From Atherix ibis (lineage: Eukaryota > Arthropoda > Insecta > Diptera > Athericidae), in NCBI GenBank assembly GCA_958298945.1, contig OY282605.1, positions 25,956,811-26,020,810 of the forward strand: a stretch of DNA of 64,000 nucleotides, read 5' to 3'. Under the pieces are notes generated by a model. It had not been told where the DNA came from, did no database searches, and worked only from the letters and a program-made list of their open reading frames with translations. Position numbers and translations under genes: made by a program. Positions 45,750 through 57,800 of the stretch are shown here, in pieces (the stretch's first letter is position 1; each line of letters begins with the position of its first letter).

Positions 45750-46965
45750 TAACTTAAAAATGCGGATTTTTGGCAAACTTTGAGTGTTTATTTTGAAAAA
45801 TTTTTACAATATATTTTATTCAAAGTATTGTCCATCGGAAGCCACTACTTTTTCCCATCTTTCTGGCAACATATGGATTCCGCGCCAAAAAAACTGCTCC
45901 GGTTTTGAGGCCAAGAATGAATCGAGCCAATTTTTGATGCCCTGTTCTGAAGTGAAGCGTATTCCGGTGAGGGCGTTTTGCATGGATCTAAACATATGGT
46001 AGTCGGAGGGGGCAAGGTCTGGGCTGTAAGGCGGGTGAGGCAAAACTTCCCAGCCACTGTTTTCTAAATAATTTTTAACCGGTTTTGCAATATGAGGCCG
46101 AGCGTTGTCATGATGGAAAATTATGGCTTCGTGTCTGGTCGCATATTCCGGGCGTTTTTCGGCCAATGCTCGCTTCAAACGGATTAATTGTGTTTGGTAG
46201 AGGTCGCCTGAATAGCTCATAATAGATCACACCCTTCTGATCCAACCAAATACAGATCATTACCTTGGCGCCATGGATATTTGGCTTTGGCGTTGATTTG
46301 GCTGGTTTGCCGGGCTTCACATAAGATTTTTTGCGCTTTGGGTTGTCGTAATGAATCCATTTTTCGTCGCCAGTCATGATTCAGTTCTTTTTCTGCCGTT
46401 CAAGCAGCATTTCGGACATGCAAAATCGCCTTTCAACGTCTCTCGGCTTCAATTCATATGGGACCCAATTTCCTTACTTTTGGATGAATCCTGCTGCTTT
46501 CAAACGTTTCGAGATGGCTGCTTGAGTGACTCCCAATGATTTTGCAATTTCTTCTTGAGTTCGACAACAGTCTTCGTCGAGTAATGCCTCCAAATGTTCC
46601 TCTTCAAACTTTTTTGGCTGACCTGGTCGTTCTTTGTCTTCCGTGTCAAAATCACCACTTCTGAACCGCACAAACCATCTCTCGCACGTTGAAATCGATG
46701 AAACATATTCAAGATAAGCTTCGGTGAGCAATCGATGCGCTTCAGCTGCACTTTTTTTCAAATTGAAGAAGTAAATCAACACTTCCCGCAAATCAGACTT
46801 TTTTGGTACGAAATTCGACATTTTTGAAGCAAAAAAAAACTTTGTTGTTTACACTATTTCGTTCAATGACTAATCGAGAATGAATGACAGATGTTTAACC
46901 TCCAAAATGCCATATGAGTTATTATTAACACAAACCATGTGTAAAGGTTATGCCATCTGTTGTCA
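45750..46965 (-). mobile_element. mauritiana-subfamily mariner (Mos1-like), ends approximate
   Basis: The coding part is unmistakable (45816-46821). The probable ends are imperfect: ataacttaaaaatgcgg near 45748-45764, and ataacctttacacatgg on the minus strand near 46955. About 30 bp to the right begins the terminal repeat of family T copy T7. Confidence 0.7.
45816..46821 (-). pseudogene. Mos1-like mariner transposase, lightly damaged
   Basis: The minus strand from 46821 reads MSNFVPKKSDLREVLIYFFN, KKSAAEAHRLLTEAYLE and CERWFVRFRSGDFDTEDKER (first helix-turn-helix and linker). Then come TQEEIAKSLGVTQAAISKRL (second), IQK-stop-GNWVPYELKPRDVE, MTGDEKWIHYDNPKRKKSYV (first catalytic Asp), KVMICIWLDQKGVIYYEL, a frameshift, HHDNARPH (second Asp) and SPDLAPSDYHMF (third Asp, D34D spacing). 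It ends ERWEKVVASDGQYFE. Damage visible by eye is one TAA in place of a Gln or similar codon (about 46476), a TGA and small loss just before MTGDEKW (about 46379), and one frameshift near 46215. All three catalytic Asp codons remain. It is the least decayed transposase in the window, but not functional as read. Confidence 0.9.
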
Positions 46966-47343
46966 ATTTCAATAAATAAATAATTAATAAATTTAACATT
47001 AAAATTTTATTCAATTTAACCTTTGGAAAGTAACGTTTTATGAAATATAGTTTAAATTCAGATTTTGATAAAATTTACTCTTTATTATATTGCTTAAGCC
47101 ATGTTATTGAGAACTGAATCCTTTTGAGATAACTTAGGATGATTTTTTCGCCCATTTCGGGATGAACTTTTGATCCAACATAAAAGATGTTGATTTTTAA
47201 ATAATTAAAATTTTAAAAAATTTTCTATTAAATATCATTTTCTCATATAATTTTGCGAGAAAAAACCTCAAACGGCGTCAAATTACATGATCTTGAAGGG
47301 AAATTAACATCACCAAATCTGGAAATCACCGCACAAAAAGTTA

Positions 47344-48600
47344 CGAGGGTCGTCCAATAAGTCTTTAGAAAAAGTTGGTAAAAAACTGTTTTCTAAAAAA
47401 AAAATTTTAATTTTTCAATAATAAAAAATTTTTTTCGCAAAAAATTTCTAAAATTTTTATCCCGTCCAAAAATAGGATTTCGGAAGTTCTGCAAAATACT
47501 CATCCATTTGAGCAATGACGTCCTCGTTGGAAGTGAACCGTCGTCCGCCAAGCCATTTCTTCAGATTGGGGAAAAGAAAATAGTCACTCGGGCCCAAATC
47601 TGGTGAATAAGCGGGATGCTGCAACAATTCCATTCTCAATTCCACAACTTTGGCCATGGAAACAGCGCAGGTGTTTTGCACACGCGCATTGCCCTGATGC
47701 AAGAGGATTTTTTTCTTCTTCAGATGGGGGCGTTTCTCTTTGATTTCCTCGCTCAACCGTTGCAATAACGACGCGTAATACGCTCCTGTTATTGTTTTTC
47801 CTTTTTCCAAGTAGTCGATAAAAATGATGCCCTGCGAATCCCAAAAGACCGTGGCCAGCACCTTGCCGGTCGATGGCACAGTTTTTGCCTTCTTCGGAGC
47901 CCGTTCACCCTTGAAAATCCACTGTGATGAGACATCGTTTCTGGAGGGTAGTAGTGTATCCAGGTTTCGTCCACAGTAACATATCGACGAAGGAATTCGG
48001 CAGGATTACGATGAAAGAGTGCCAACATAGCCTCAGAGTTCACTACACGATTGCGCTTATTCTCATCTGAGAGCAAACGCTGCACCCATCTTGCCGAAAT
48101 TTTTTTCACAGACAATTTTTCATGCAAAATTGAAGCGATATGCCCGTGGCCTCAACTAATTCGCGCACTTTAATTCGCCGATCGTTCAAAATCAGATCGT
48201 GGATTTAGTCGATGATTTCAGGAGTAGACACCTCAACTGGGCGTCCTGAACGATGTTCATCTTTTGTGGATGAACGGCCACGTTTAAATTCATTCACCCA
48301 ATTGTAAACCGTCGCAAACACAGGTGCAGATGTGCCATGAACTGCATCCAACTCGGCTTTGATTTCTTTCGGGCTTAAGCCTTTCAAATAGAGATGTTTG
48401 ATGACAGCCGTAAACTCACTTTTTTCCATTGCTATGCACAAATAAATGTCGTTAACTTTAATCGACGATAGAAATTGACCTACGCTATGGATTGAGCTGA
48501 AATTTTGACAGCTTTCCTGTCGATAATGCTACTTACAAAAAAGTTCGACACTACGAGCGCAATTTCTCGGATTTTCTAAGGACTTATTGAACGACCCTCG
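47344..48600 (-). mobile_element. Mariner element with complete TIRs, nested in family T
   Basis: TIRs are cgagggtcgtccaataagtc at 47344 and cgagggtcgttcaataagtc on the minus strand from 48600. TA lies at 47342-47343 and 48601-48602. The length is 1257 bp. The TIR is a different type from the irritans copy at 36.7 kb. Confidence 0.93.
47457..48429 (-). pseudogene. Mariner transposase with second catalytic Asp changed to Gly
   Basis: From ATG at 48429 the minus strand reads MEKSEFTAVIKHLYLKGLSP, ATVYNWVNEFKRGRSSTKDE and GRPVEVSTPEIID, then TAA (48205-48207). IHDLILNDRRIKVRELVEAT follows, with a frameshift near 48125. SARWVQRLLSDENKRNRVV, RRYVTVDETWIHYY (first Asp present), a frameshift near 47935, GKVLATVFWDSQGIIFIDYL, HQGNARV and SPDLGPSDYFLFPNLKKWL come next. 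The HQGNA block should be HQDNAP, so the second catalytic Asp is Gly (codon at 47692-47694). The third is intact. The C terminus stops early at YFWTG. The element is dead by several independent lesions. Confidence 0.9.
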
Positions 48601-48935
48601 TATGTTTTGATGATTATGGTACTGTTTTGTTAAAATCATATATAAGGTAGATTAAAATCTTTAATTATAGTCAACAACAAAAATTAACTAATATACGGCT
48701 ATAGTACTCAGAATTGACTAAGAATTCAAAGAAAAACGAGCCCCCGATCAAAATTCATAGCAGAGAATCTTTTTTCGCGGATACAATGGCTTTTACACTG
48801 TTTGTAAGCTTTCAGAGTCTTATGTAGAGCAATTTTACTTTTTAATATATTCAGCGAGTGAGAAATGAGTCTCAACACTGAAAAAAAAATTTGTTCCAAA
48901 AACCGCAAAACGTGCCTGTGCGGAACCACCTCTTG

Positions 48936-50694
48936 TAGAATATTATATTTTTACTATTTTTAAATGTATTCTTTAGTAATTAAAATATATTTTTATATAA
49001 AATGGCAAAATTTGTTCTAAATAAAGCTTATAGCAACTTTTATATTTGTTTAATAAGTAATAAATAACAGAACTATATTTTACAAAATGAAAAATGGATA
49101 ATTAAAATTTTACTTACAATAATGCCACCTTTATAAAAATGGTATAAAACCTATTTTAAATACTTATCAGATATGATAGCATCTGATATCCTGAAGGTCA
49201 TATAAAATGATCATATTGTATGCACTAATATTGCAGTATAAGTTGTTGTTGTTTTTTTTTTTAATTATATTTTTGCTATCATGTCAATCAATCAGAAAAA
49301 ATGTCAGTTGCAATTTATTATGGTCAACAGTGCATAAGAAAAAAAAACCTAACCAATCTGCTCTAAATTCAGTAAATAATTGGAAAATTGCATTCAATTT
49401 GGTAGGAATGCAGTTGAGTGCAGTTTGTGATGTCAAAGTTCCAAATTGATTGTGACAGTGGAATTACGATCTGGTTCAGTAACTGATATTATATCTCTTA
49501 TATTTCATAGTTAAATAATAGTGGTAAAAAGAAAAAAAGTTAGGATAAGTTGGAAATTTTTTCGAAAATTAACAAAGTTTAAAAATAAATTTTTCTACAA
49601 AATATGTACCTTGAAATTCTTTCTATTACAGCCAAGAGCCATCTGGTTTCTAGGTTCGGATCGATTTCACACTAAAAAAAATCAGTTAGAAGTTAGAGAA
49701 GATTCTTGTCTGGGATTGAAAATTCTTCTTTCGCTATTATTACCAGGCAGATGTCTCCGGTCGAGCCAGGAAGACTTGAAGATCTGGCAAACGCTCTGCA
49801 TCACTCACACGGAGCAGTTCTCGATTTTTTATCTTCATTATATGTTATGTAGTGCATTTGGATAAAGGCATCTCAAAAATGATTTTCGAATTTCCTGTGC
49901 ATGTGTCCATACAAACACTTTTATCTTTATGATGTTTGTAAATATCATATTTTGGGTATCTAGTTTATGGTTTGAACTGAAAATCTCGCGAAAAGTTAAT
50001 AGTCTGTGAACAAGGCATTCACACAACATGACACTTCCAACAATACCACTTCGGTGAGTACCTGGATTCGAGTAGTCATCTCACGTAAGCGGGAATGCGG
50101 ATACAGTTCACGTGAATTTGTTGCAAGGGTCAGGGCAAAGAATGGATTCCCATCATGTTTGTTGGTCAACAGGCCTATTGTCCTTTTCATGTTTTGAATT
50201 ATTTATTATCTAAAAGATATTTAGAACGGTTAGGGATGTCTTCAGTTGTTAATACCAAAAATAGAGCAATTGTTTTCTGTTGATTTTTACCCTCCGAAAT
50301 AATATCGAGCAAAATCCACATATACCTACCATTTTAAACTAGTTTTACCCTCTATATCTATACATTATGGATGAAGTACTTTTGTTGTTGATTGTATTAT
50401 AAAATCACTCAACAAAAGAACATAAATCTAAACTAATAATTGATTGTAGATATTTTGTTTGTAGGTAAAAAAAAAAATGGTGTTAAATTTTCTAAGAGGG
50501 AAATCAGTATTAAAACTGAATGTTGACTTAGTTTTTAACACAATAATATGATTTGTTTACATTAAATTTAAAATAATGCTATTTCTATATGCTCTTTTGA
50601 TGTAGGATTTTTTAAAAAGGCAGAAAATATTATTGTGAATTTAAACAAAAAATTGTTAAATAGATGATCCATCCCTAAAGCCCATTTAAATAAT
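48936..50694. other. Intergenic DNA, no gene seen
   Basis: Frames of 63-114 codons at 49207-49449, 49521-49865 and 50006-50197 (and opposite-strand shadows) have no recognisable domain. The 49640-50200 part is somewhat less AT-rich and could include unrecognised exonic material. Confidence 0.35.
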
Positions 50695-51591
50695 GCATCC
50701 TACATTTTCAGTTTGGAAAGTGATACTCTGTAATTTGATAGCTGTTGAAGATAATATTTAATATTTGAAATAAAAATTGTTTAAAATAAAATTTGCCAAT
50801 CTTTTCTTAAATTTTAAATTTCTTAAAAAAATTAGGTAATATTGCCGTAGTAATTTTTGGCGTTTTATGAGGAAATATTGGTCGACGTCGATGAGGCTCA
50901 TTTCTCTCTCGGCGGATGTGTCAGTGTGGAAAATTTCCATATATATATATGAGGCTCTTTAAATCCACAAGTGACTATAGAGACTACTTTGTGACCGCAA
51001 AAATAACAGTATTAAGTGCATTTTGGTCTGAAAGTGTTATTGCTAATATAACCAACTTTTTTTTAACTGAACTTAAAGATTGTTAAAATCAATTCTTATT
51101 GCTATGATCGCAAGATAACCAACTTATTTCAATCTAAAGTTAAAAATTTTTATTTAAACTATATGAAATTTAATAAAGCGAAACCAAAAAACAATAAGTC
51201 AAATTTTGATTCTATTGTACGAAAACTCCCCAGCACACATAATTTCAAGATTTGGTCCCTTACATTATTGCAATTTGATACTATTAGATTTTTTCTTATA
51301 AAATTTTATATAATATTATATTTATGAAGATGATTTTTAAATTTTAAGATACTTAAAAACCAATACATCCGTAAAGTAATGACCGAATTACAGCCCCAAT
51401 TGCGCAAAAAAATTATCTCAAAACGATTAAGTCTTTTAAGAATTTATTTAAATAATAATTTAATTTTTTTATATAGAATACCAAATGGCAAAATATATTT
51501 AATATAAATATATAACAAATAAAATTAAATTAAATAAAATTATATATTTAAATAAATTTTACTTTCCAAAATACAAATTGAATAACCCTTT
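50695..51591 (+). mobile_element. Family T copy T8
   Basis: The left end carries cagtttggaaagtgatac (about 50710). VDVDEAHFSLGGCVSVENFH follows (about 50890-50945). Then come a TVLSAFWSESVIANI-like block, a degraded catalytic region around 51250-51290, and KRLSLLRI around 51420. The right terminal repeat tactttccaaaatacaaatt runs to aataaccc at 51587. An (AT) run of about 12 bases has expanded at 50940-50950. Confidence 0.72.
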
Positions 51592-52789
51592 ATATAAAAA
51601 ATTATTGTAAAAATTTTATTATGAAAAAGATGAAACCATTTTTTTTATTAAATTCTATTAATTTTAAAGAAAAAAATTTATTTAAGGATTGTTTGGGTAC
51701 ATAAAATTTAATTTATAAATAATATTATTAGTTTTTAATCACCTAAAGAGGATGTATTTTCCTTAATATGATCGCTGATAAGAGAACTTTTTATTCGGAT
51801 TGCTTGTATTTTTTTAAAAAAAATATTTCACACAAATTATATAAAAAATTATTTATAATATCTTGTCTTTTATAATATTTTTTTTAGCAACAAAATTACA
51901 GTAAATAAAACGATTTGGTAGATAAATATATTAATTGTCAACGCATTTATAAATATGTATGTCCATAAGTTCGAATTGAATTTTTATTACTGCTTTTCAC
52001 TTGGTATGAAGATACTTTGATGAATGATGGTATTTAGTGATCCGAAATGGTAGATAGTCTATACATAGTATGTGGATAACAGAAAGGACGACATCACGTG
52101 AAATCATGAAATGAAACCTGTCTGCAGAAATCGTAAGCGTACCTTTTACGTAAGTGCGCGTTCCTCATCACATGACAACAACATTTCGAACAAAGGTCAT
52201 TTCAGACTTAAATGGTCATTGATCAAAAGGTATGTGTAAACTCTGGACATGTCAGCCGAATGTCTCGGATTCGATCGAAGCAGAAGAATTGCCCAAATAT
52301 GGATGAAAATGGGAACTTTCTTTGCTCTGTACTCTACTGAACTCGACTGAACACTTGAAATGCTGTCTTGTCGATAGTGTGACTTGTGTTTTCCAACATG
52401 TCAAAAGATATTTTCCAGTTCGATTTTGTTTTCGAATCAAGTTTAGCAATTCGGTAAGGTTATCAATATCGTTTTTATTTAAATATTCCCTACAATAAAA
52501 TGTTGAATTTAACATAAATTTCTTTTAGATGATGTACTTCTGGGATACGAATTCAATAAGTTCACTTTAATATACAAATTTTATTCACCTTTATAAGTTT
52601 AAAAAAAAATCTGTATAGAAAATTGTCTTTTGGTCAAGTTTTTAGCATACTTTTTTTTAAAGTATTTAGTTGGGTACACATATAAAAAAAATTAGCAAAA
52701 AATTTACCTTTTTATAATAAAAATAGTTTAATTAAAAATCTATGCATTAAAGTTGTAAAAGATTTCTACAAATGTGGAGATTTTGCCGT
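51592..52789. other. Intergenic DNA, no gene seen
   Basis: About 51940-52520 is less AT-rich and includes an 87-codon minus-strand frame (52252-52515) without recognisable motifs. Confidence 0.4.
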
Positions 52790-53370
52790 AGCCATGTTTT
52801 TAATATGATAGATAATGGCTGTTAGTAGATACGTTTATAAATAAAATATATACCGTATATAGGGCTCTTGAATCTTACAAATGATTATAAAAAAGCCATT
52901 GTATTTGCGAAAAGTGACTGACTAGTCTGCATTTATTTTTGAAGTTTTCATTGACCCGTATTTTTTTGACAATGAAAAAGTAGAAACCATAACCATCAAT
53001 TTTGAGTACTATTTTTTGTCTAAACTTGCAGATTTTAAGCTGGATTCATACGTGTTTTTAACAGACCATTGGCAGAATATAAATAATTTTTGGTTTGATC
53101 ACACGAAAATTTCCCAGCATTCGTTATTTCGGAATTTGATTCTGTCAAATAACCTGCAAGATTGTGCAATTTAATGCCATTAGTCATTTTCTTGTAAAAC
53201 TATTCAAAAAATTATATTTAGATAAATAGTTTTAAATTTAAGAGCATTTAAAATCCAATATTAATCAAGTAGTGGGCGAATCACACACCGAAATATGCGA
53301 AAAATTTATGTAACGTTATCTCAAAAGGATTGAGTCCTGCTAGAGGTCTCATGGCGTTAATGAATAGTAA
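52790..53370 (+). mobile_element. Family T copy T9
   Basis: The plus strand gives a VFIDPYFFDNEKVETITINF block (52940-53010), the region equivalent to PPRSCDL near 53150-53175, and EICEKFM then LSQKD-like C-terminal sequence near 53295-53335. Its right terminal repeat is not visible; a mariner remnant follows immediately. Confidence 0.65.
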
Positions 53371-53374
53371 AAGT

Positions 53375-53603
53375 TATTGAAAAGCTTAGAAAAAGGGTCC
53401 TTTGTTTTAGATCGAATATTGCAGAAACTTGAATAATCCACAATGCCAAAGCCTCTGTCACAAAATCACCTTGATCTATCAGTTTTCTGTTGGAACAAAG
53501 GGAATTACTGTGGTTGCTCAGACCTCCTATTTATCTGATATCAGTCCATGTAATTTTCTTTTGTTCCCTCAGCAAGTAGAGGGCTGCTTTCAGTTTGGAC
53601 GGA
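53375..53603 (+). mobile_element. Mariner remnant, C-terminal half
   Basis: The plus strand gives LRKRVLCFRSNIAETWIIHN (LR-RV---RP-IA-TW-LHH), then FLLEQRELLWLL. In a shifted frame it gives TKGITVVAQTSYLSDISPCN, matching FLTKNGI-VV-Q-PYSPDLSPCDF, and then LLFPQ. The same lineage as 42430-42950. It is cut off by the 7-bp array. Confidence 0.65.
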
Positions 53604-54670
53604 AATGAGAAATGAGCAATGAGCAATGATCAATGAGCAATGAACAATGGGCAATGAGCAATGAGCAATGAGTAATGAGTAATAAGTAATAAACAACAAA
53701 CAACATACAACAAGTAACAAGCAACAAGCAATGGGCAATGGATAATGATCAATGAAAAATGAGCAATGAGCAATGAGCAATAAGCAATGAGCACTGAGCA
53801 ATGAGAAATGAGCAATGAGCAATTAGCAATGAGCAATGAGCAATGAGCAATGAGCAATGAGCAATGAGAAATTACCAATGAGCAATGGGCGATGATCAAT
53901 GAACAATGAGCAATGGGCAATAAGCAATGAGCAATGAGCAATGAGAAATGAGAAATGAGCAATAAACAATGAACAATGAGCAATGAACAAAGAGCAATGA
54001 TGAATGAGCAATGAGCAATGAGCAATGAGCAATGAACAATGAGAAATGAGCAATAAACAATGAACAAAGAGCAATGAACAAAGAGCAATGATGAATGAGC
54101 AATGAGCAATGAGCAATGAGCAATGAACAATGAGAAATGAGAAATGAGGAATGGGCGATGATCAATGAACAATGAGCAATGAGCAATGAGCAATAAGCAA
54201 TGAGTAATGAGCAATGAGAAATGAGAAATGAGCAATGAGAAATGAGCAATAAACAATGAACAATGAGCAATGAACAAAGAGCAATGAGTAATGATCAACG
54301 AGCAATGAGAAATGAGCAATAAACAATGAACAATGAGGAATGAACAAAGAGCAATGAGCAATGAGCAATGAGAAATGAGAAATGAGCAATAAACAATGAA
54401 CAATGAGCAATGAACAAAGAGCAATGAGGAAAGAGCAATGAGCAATAAGTAATGAGCCATGAGCAATGAGCGATGAGCGATGAGCAATGATCAATGAGCA
54501 ATAAGCAATGAGAAATGAGCAATGAGTAATGATCAACGAGCAATGAGAAATGAGCAATAAACAATGAACAATGAGCAATGAACAAAGAGCAATGATGAAT
54601 GTGCAATGAGCAATAAGCAATGAGCAATAAGCAACGAGCAATGAGCAATAAGCTGCAAGCAACAAGCAAT
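53604..54670. repeat. 7-bp minisatellite (gagcaat)n, array 1
   Basis: About 150 copies of gagcaat with variants (gaacaat, aagcaat, gagaaat, gatcaat). The rare variant aataaacaat occurs at 53961, 54052, 54248, 54318, 54388 and 54556, and every spacing (91, 196, 70, 70, 168) is a multiple of 7, so phase is strictly kept. Because 7-bp units cycle every 21 nt and the minus-strand cycle has no stop codon, all three minus frames stay open and read (LLIAHCS)n. The resulting long frames, up to 285 codons, are artefacts. Confidence 0.95.
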
Positions 54671-54687
54671 AACGAAGAAATTCAGCA

Positions 54688-54812
54688 TTGAAAGATTCAG
54701 TAAGATCTATCCCCATAACTCAATAATTTTGTAGGTGGAGTGATGTAGTGTGCCAGTGCCTACAGTGTATACTGTAGTGCATTAGCACACTATAACTAAG
54801 CAGAATTTACTT
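54688..54812. repeat. Conserved 3' flank of array 1 with 47-nt hairpin
   Basis: This ~120-bp block is about 95% the same by eye as 60356-60472, which follows the second 7-bp array. Within it, 54746-54792 folds as tagtgtgc/gcacacta (8 bp), an inner agtgc/tgca-type segment, and ctacagt/actgtag (7 bp) closed by gtat. Identity stops a few bases after the hairpin at taagcag. Confidence 0.85.
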
Positions 54813-57800
54813 AATAATAATACTAATGAATTTTAAATAAGTTCCTAAAGCTCTTTGATCTATTTTTTCATACGATCTTTGTCCCTAAGACTTTTCTTGG
54901 TCTTTAAGATAAGAAAACCACTTGAAAATACGTGTATATCATTTAGATACTATCGATAGCATCCAAAGATGTTGATTCAACCATTTTAGTTAAAAACTAC
55001 CAAAAAAAAACTACTTTACCAGGTATATTATTCATGTATAAAAATTAAATAAAATTGTTGAGCAAAATTCGTTTTTGAACATATTTTTCATTGCTAATGT
55101 TAGCTCTACTTTGTCATCATTAATCTAGAAAATAAATACGGACCATATTATATTCCATTTAAAATATTTAGTGTCGATACAATTTCCTAAAAAAAAAATC
55201 TCTAATTGGTGAATCATTTCGAATTCCAACTGATCTACGATAATATATGCTTGTATAACAAAGATCAATGACATCTTACAGTATCCACGTTAAGTATGTA
55301 TAACCGCGAAAAAAGATTTTTATTCGTTTTATTTAAAGTGGTTTCATCAAAAATGTATCAAAAATAAGGTCATCAATTACCACAAAATGCTACAATATAT
55401 TTTGAATTTCAAAGAATCTCGAGCTTAAATTTTCGTTACCACTAGATTGGTCATCGTAATCAATTTGAAGTTTTATAACGCGATTCCAAAAATTTATTAT
55501 ACCTTTTTTTCGAGCATTTATTCCATTTGATGGCGGGAAAAATAGATTTCAAAATGTATGCAGATCTCATATCTGGTTCATATCTGACTGTTGACTAATG
55601 ACAAAATATCCGCCACCAGGTTCCAAAGAAGTGACATCATAGCTAGGAGGAGAGATATTTTTGACTAGTTTTTTTAAATATTTCAAAATGAAGATCATTT
55701 CTAAGAAATACCATTCGCAGATTCTTCCTGAAAAGTACATAATTGGCAGACAAAATATGTGCAAACGTGGTTTTTAAAATGGCATACATAAAAAGGTAGG
55801 TAGGTACTTTTATTACTACGTTGAATATTAATTTACTTTGATGAGAAGTCTACAAGTAAAAACCAAATAATTGCCGAGGCTCAAAAGCATAACACTTACG
55901 ATTGGTACTTTGAAGCTGTTTGACTATACGATGTGGGTTTGTAAATTGAATCATTATTTAAACACTATTATCTGAGTCATCTTAATAATATTGTAAATAA
56001 AAACTTTCATTCTATTTTTCAATCTTAACAATTAATTGTACCAATTAGAGCAATCCATTCGATCAATAATTTATGGTCTAGCGCAGTTAAATTTTTTAAC
56101 CAAAGATTATGAATTTTTTTCCCAAAATTCCATTAGAAAAAATTTCATTTTAATCACCTAATTTTTATCTTACCATTAAGATAAAAATATTGTAGTTTGC
56201 ATAATAATTTAGAATTTTCAAAAATAAATAAACATCATTCAAGATGAGCACTGATTTGGTTTGATTATTTTCTTAATCCGATAATTGATGCCTTTGATTT
56301 TTATTAACCAAATTTCATATTATTTTTATATAAATACAATTTTGATCTTTTGACAAAAGATATTTACAAAATCGTATCAACTTTGTTTATTATTAAATTT
56401 TTGTCACCTTTATTTGGATAATACTCATCGGAGATCATTTGCCATTCTAAGAAAGCTAACAGACAAACAAGAATGGTGTATTTGGAATTTTTTAGCGAAT
56501 TTTAACATCTTAATTGGAAGCGATTAAGATATGCTAAATAGCGAACATAACATTATTTATAATTTTTCAATAATTTCTACTTAAGCCCAAGCAAGAATTG
56601 GTTAAAACAGCTTTAAATATTCCCATTAAAATGATTCCAACCGAATGGAATATGAAGATTTGTATTGTAAGAATTTGCATACGAGAACGATGAACACTTG
56701 TAGGAAAATTTTTGTGTTTGGCAATCTCAAAAGTTCGAATGATATATTCATCATTGGAATTGAAGTTATATGTACTCTATAGGCCAGAATTTAGCTACAA
56801 TTCACAGATGATGTTGATCGGAACTACTAAGTAACATGAGCAGTAGCAGAAATAGAAGTGGTAGGCACCTGTTTCAGAAGCGCTGAAAACAGATTTAAAT
56901 GTGCTAATAGAAACAACTGTTACCTACCAGAGACCTGAATCCGTGTATTTATAGTAACAGAAACGATATAATATAAAATTAAAGTCAATAAATAGGTGTA
57001 CAAGTTGAAAATTCAAAATGCACACAAAGATATAGACTTGAAGGCAAATGAATACCATTTCATGAATGTGAAATTTTCAATTTCTTAGAAAAGTTATATT
57101 CCCCTGCCGTTGAGAGAGGCTATTATGAACAACTTTCGATGACAAAATTAATGAAATTGGAATTACTTGAAGCAAATAATGTCACGTATTTGCATTTATG
57201 ATGGAATTGTATTTGCTTGTTGCGGAATTGACTTTAGTTGACTGTACCGGCGCAAAGATTCGACCTTATTTGTTGAAGGTATAAGGGAATTTTCATATTC
57301 GAATCAGACGATAAGTGATCCAAGAGGTAAACAACTATTGAGACAGATAACCAGCAAGTACATGTATTCGTCCAGTCAACAAACCATCCAACTAACCAAG
57401 CATTCATCCATTCAACCATAAAAAATGTTAAATAGTCGAAGAGTCGAATAGTTGAATAATTTTCCGACATCGACACTCGAACTCAAAATGACCAAAAACC
57501 GCCTGATTCGATTCGTATACGAGGCATCATAAAACGAAGCCTCCACCAACCCATATTATAGACACTACCGGTTTACACTGTAGGCCAAAATTCTGCGACT
57601 ACATTGATTTCTTGAGGAGAAATTTTAGTAAAATTCATAAACTAAAATATTTCTTATATATTATCTATTATCAAATTTAAAATACAATATACAATATAAA
57701 AAAAATGCTCAAAATGCTCATTTTTTGATCGACCGTGCGCTTTTCGGTCCAGCTCTCATCCCATAGCACAATGCCTGCCTTTATTTTTTTTTGGAAATAG

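Larger units (their letters stand above)
46999..48935 (-). mobile_element. Family T copy T7, split by a mariner
   Basis: On the minus strand the right-hand part (48602-48935) gives FSVETHFSLAEY near 48870 and the VNSEYYSRI-type stretch near 48690. After the insertion the left part (47343 downward) gives ISRFGDVNFPSRSCNLTPFE (about 47270-47330), the PQMGEKIILSYLKRIQ-like C terminus near 47130-47160, and the terminal repeat tactttccaaaggttaaattg near 47013-47033. The two halves join at the TA of the nested mariner. Confidence 0.72.

Noticed and set aside
53541..54716. Long minus-strand frames (up to 285 codons) that look like hydrophobic membrane proteins
   Set aside because: They are translations of the 7-bp repeat. 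All three minus frames give the same (LLIAHCS)n cycle, and the plus strand hits TGA every 21 nt.
54688..54812. Helitron 3' end (hairpin followed by CTRR)
   Set aside because: The ctaag after the hairpin in the first copy is ttaag in the second, and no Helitron 5' end or Rep/helicase sequence is present.
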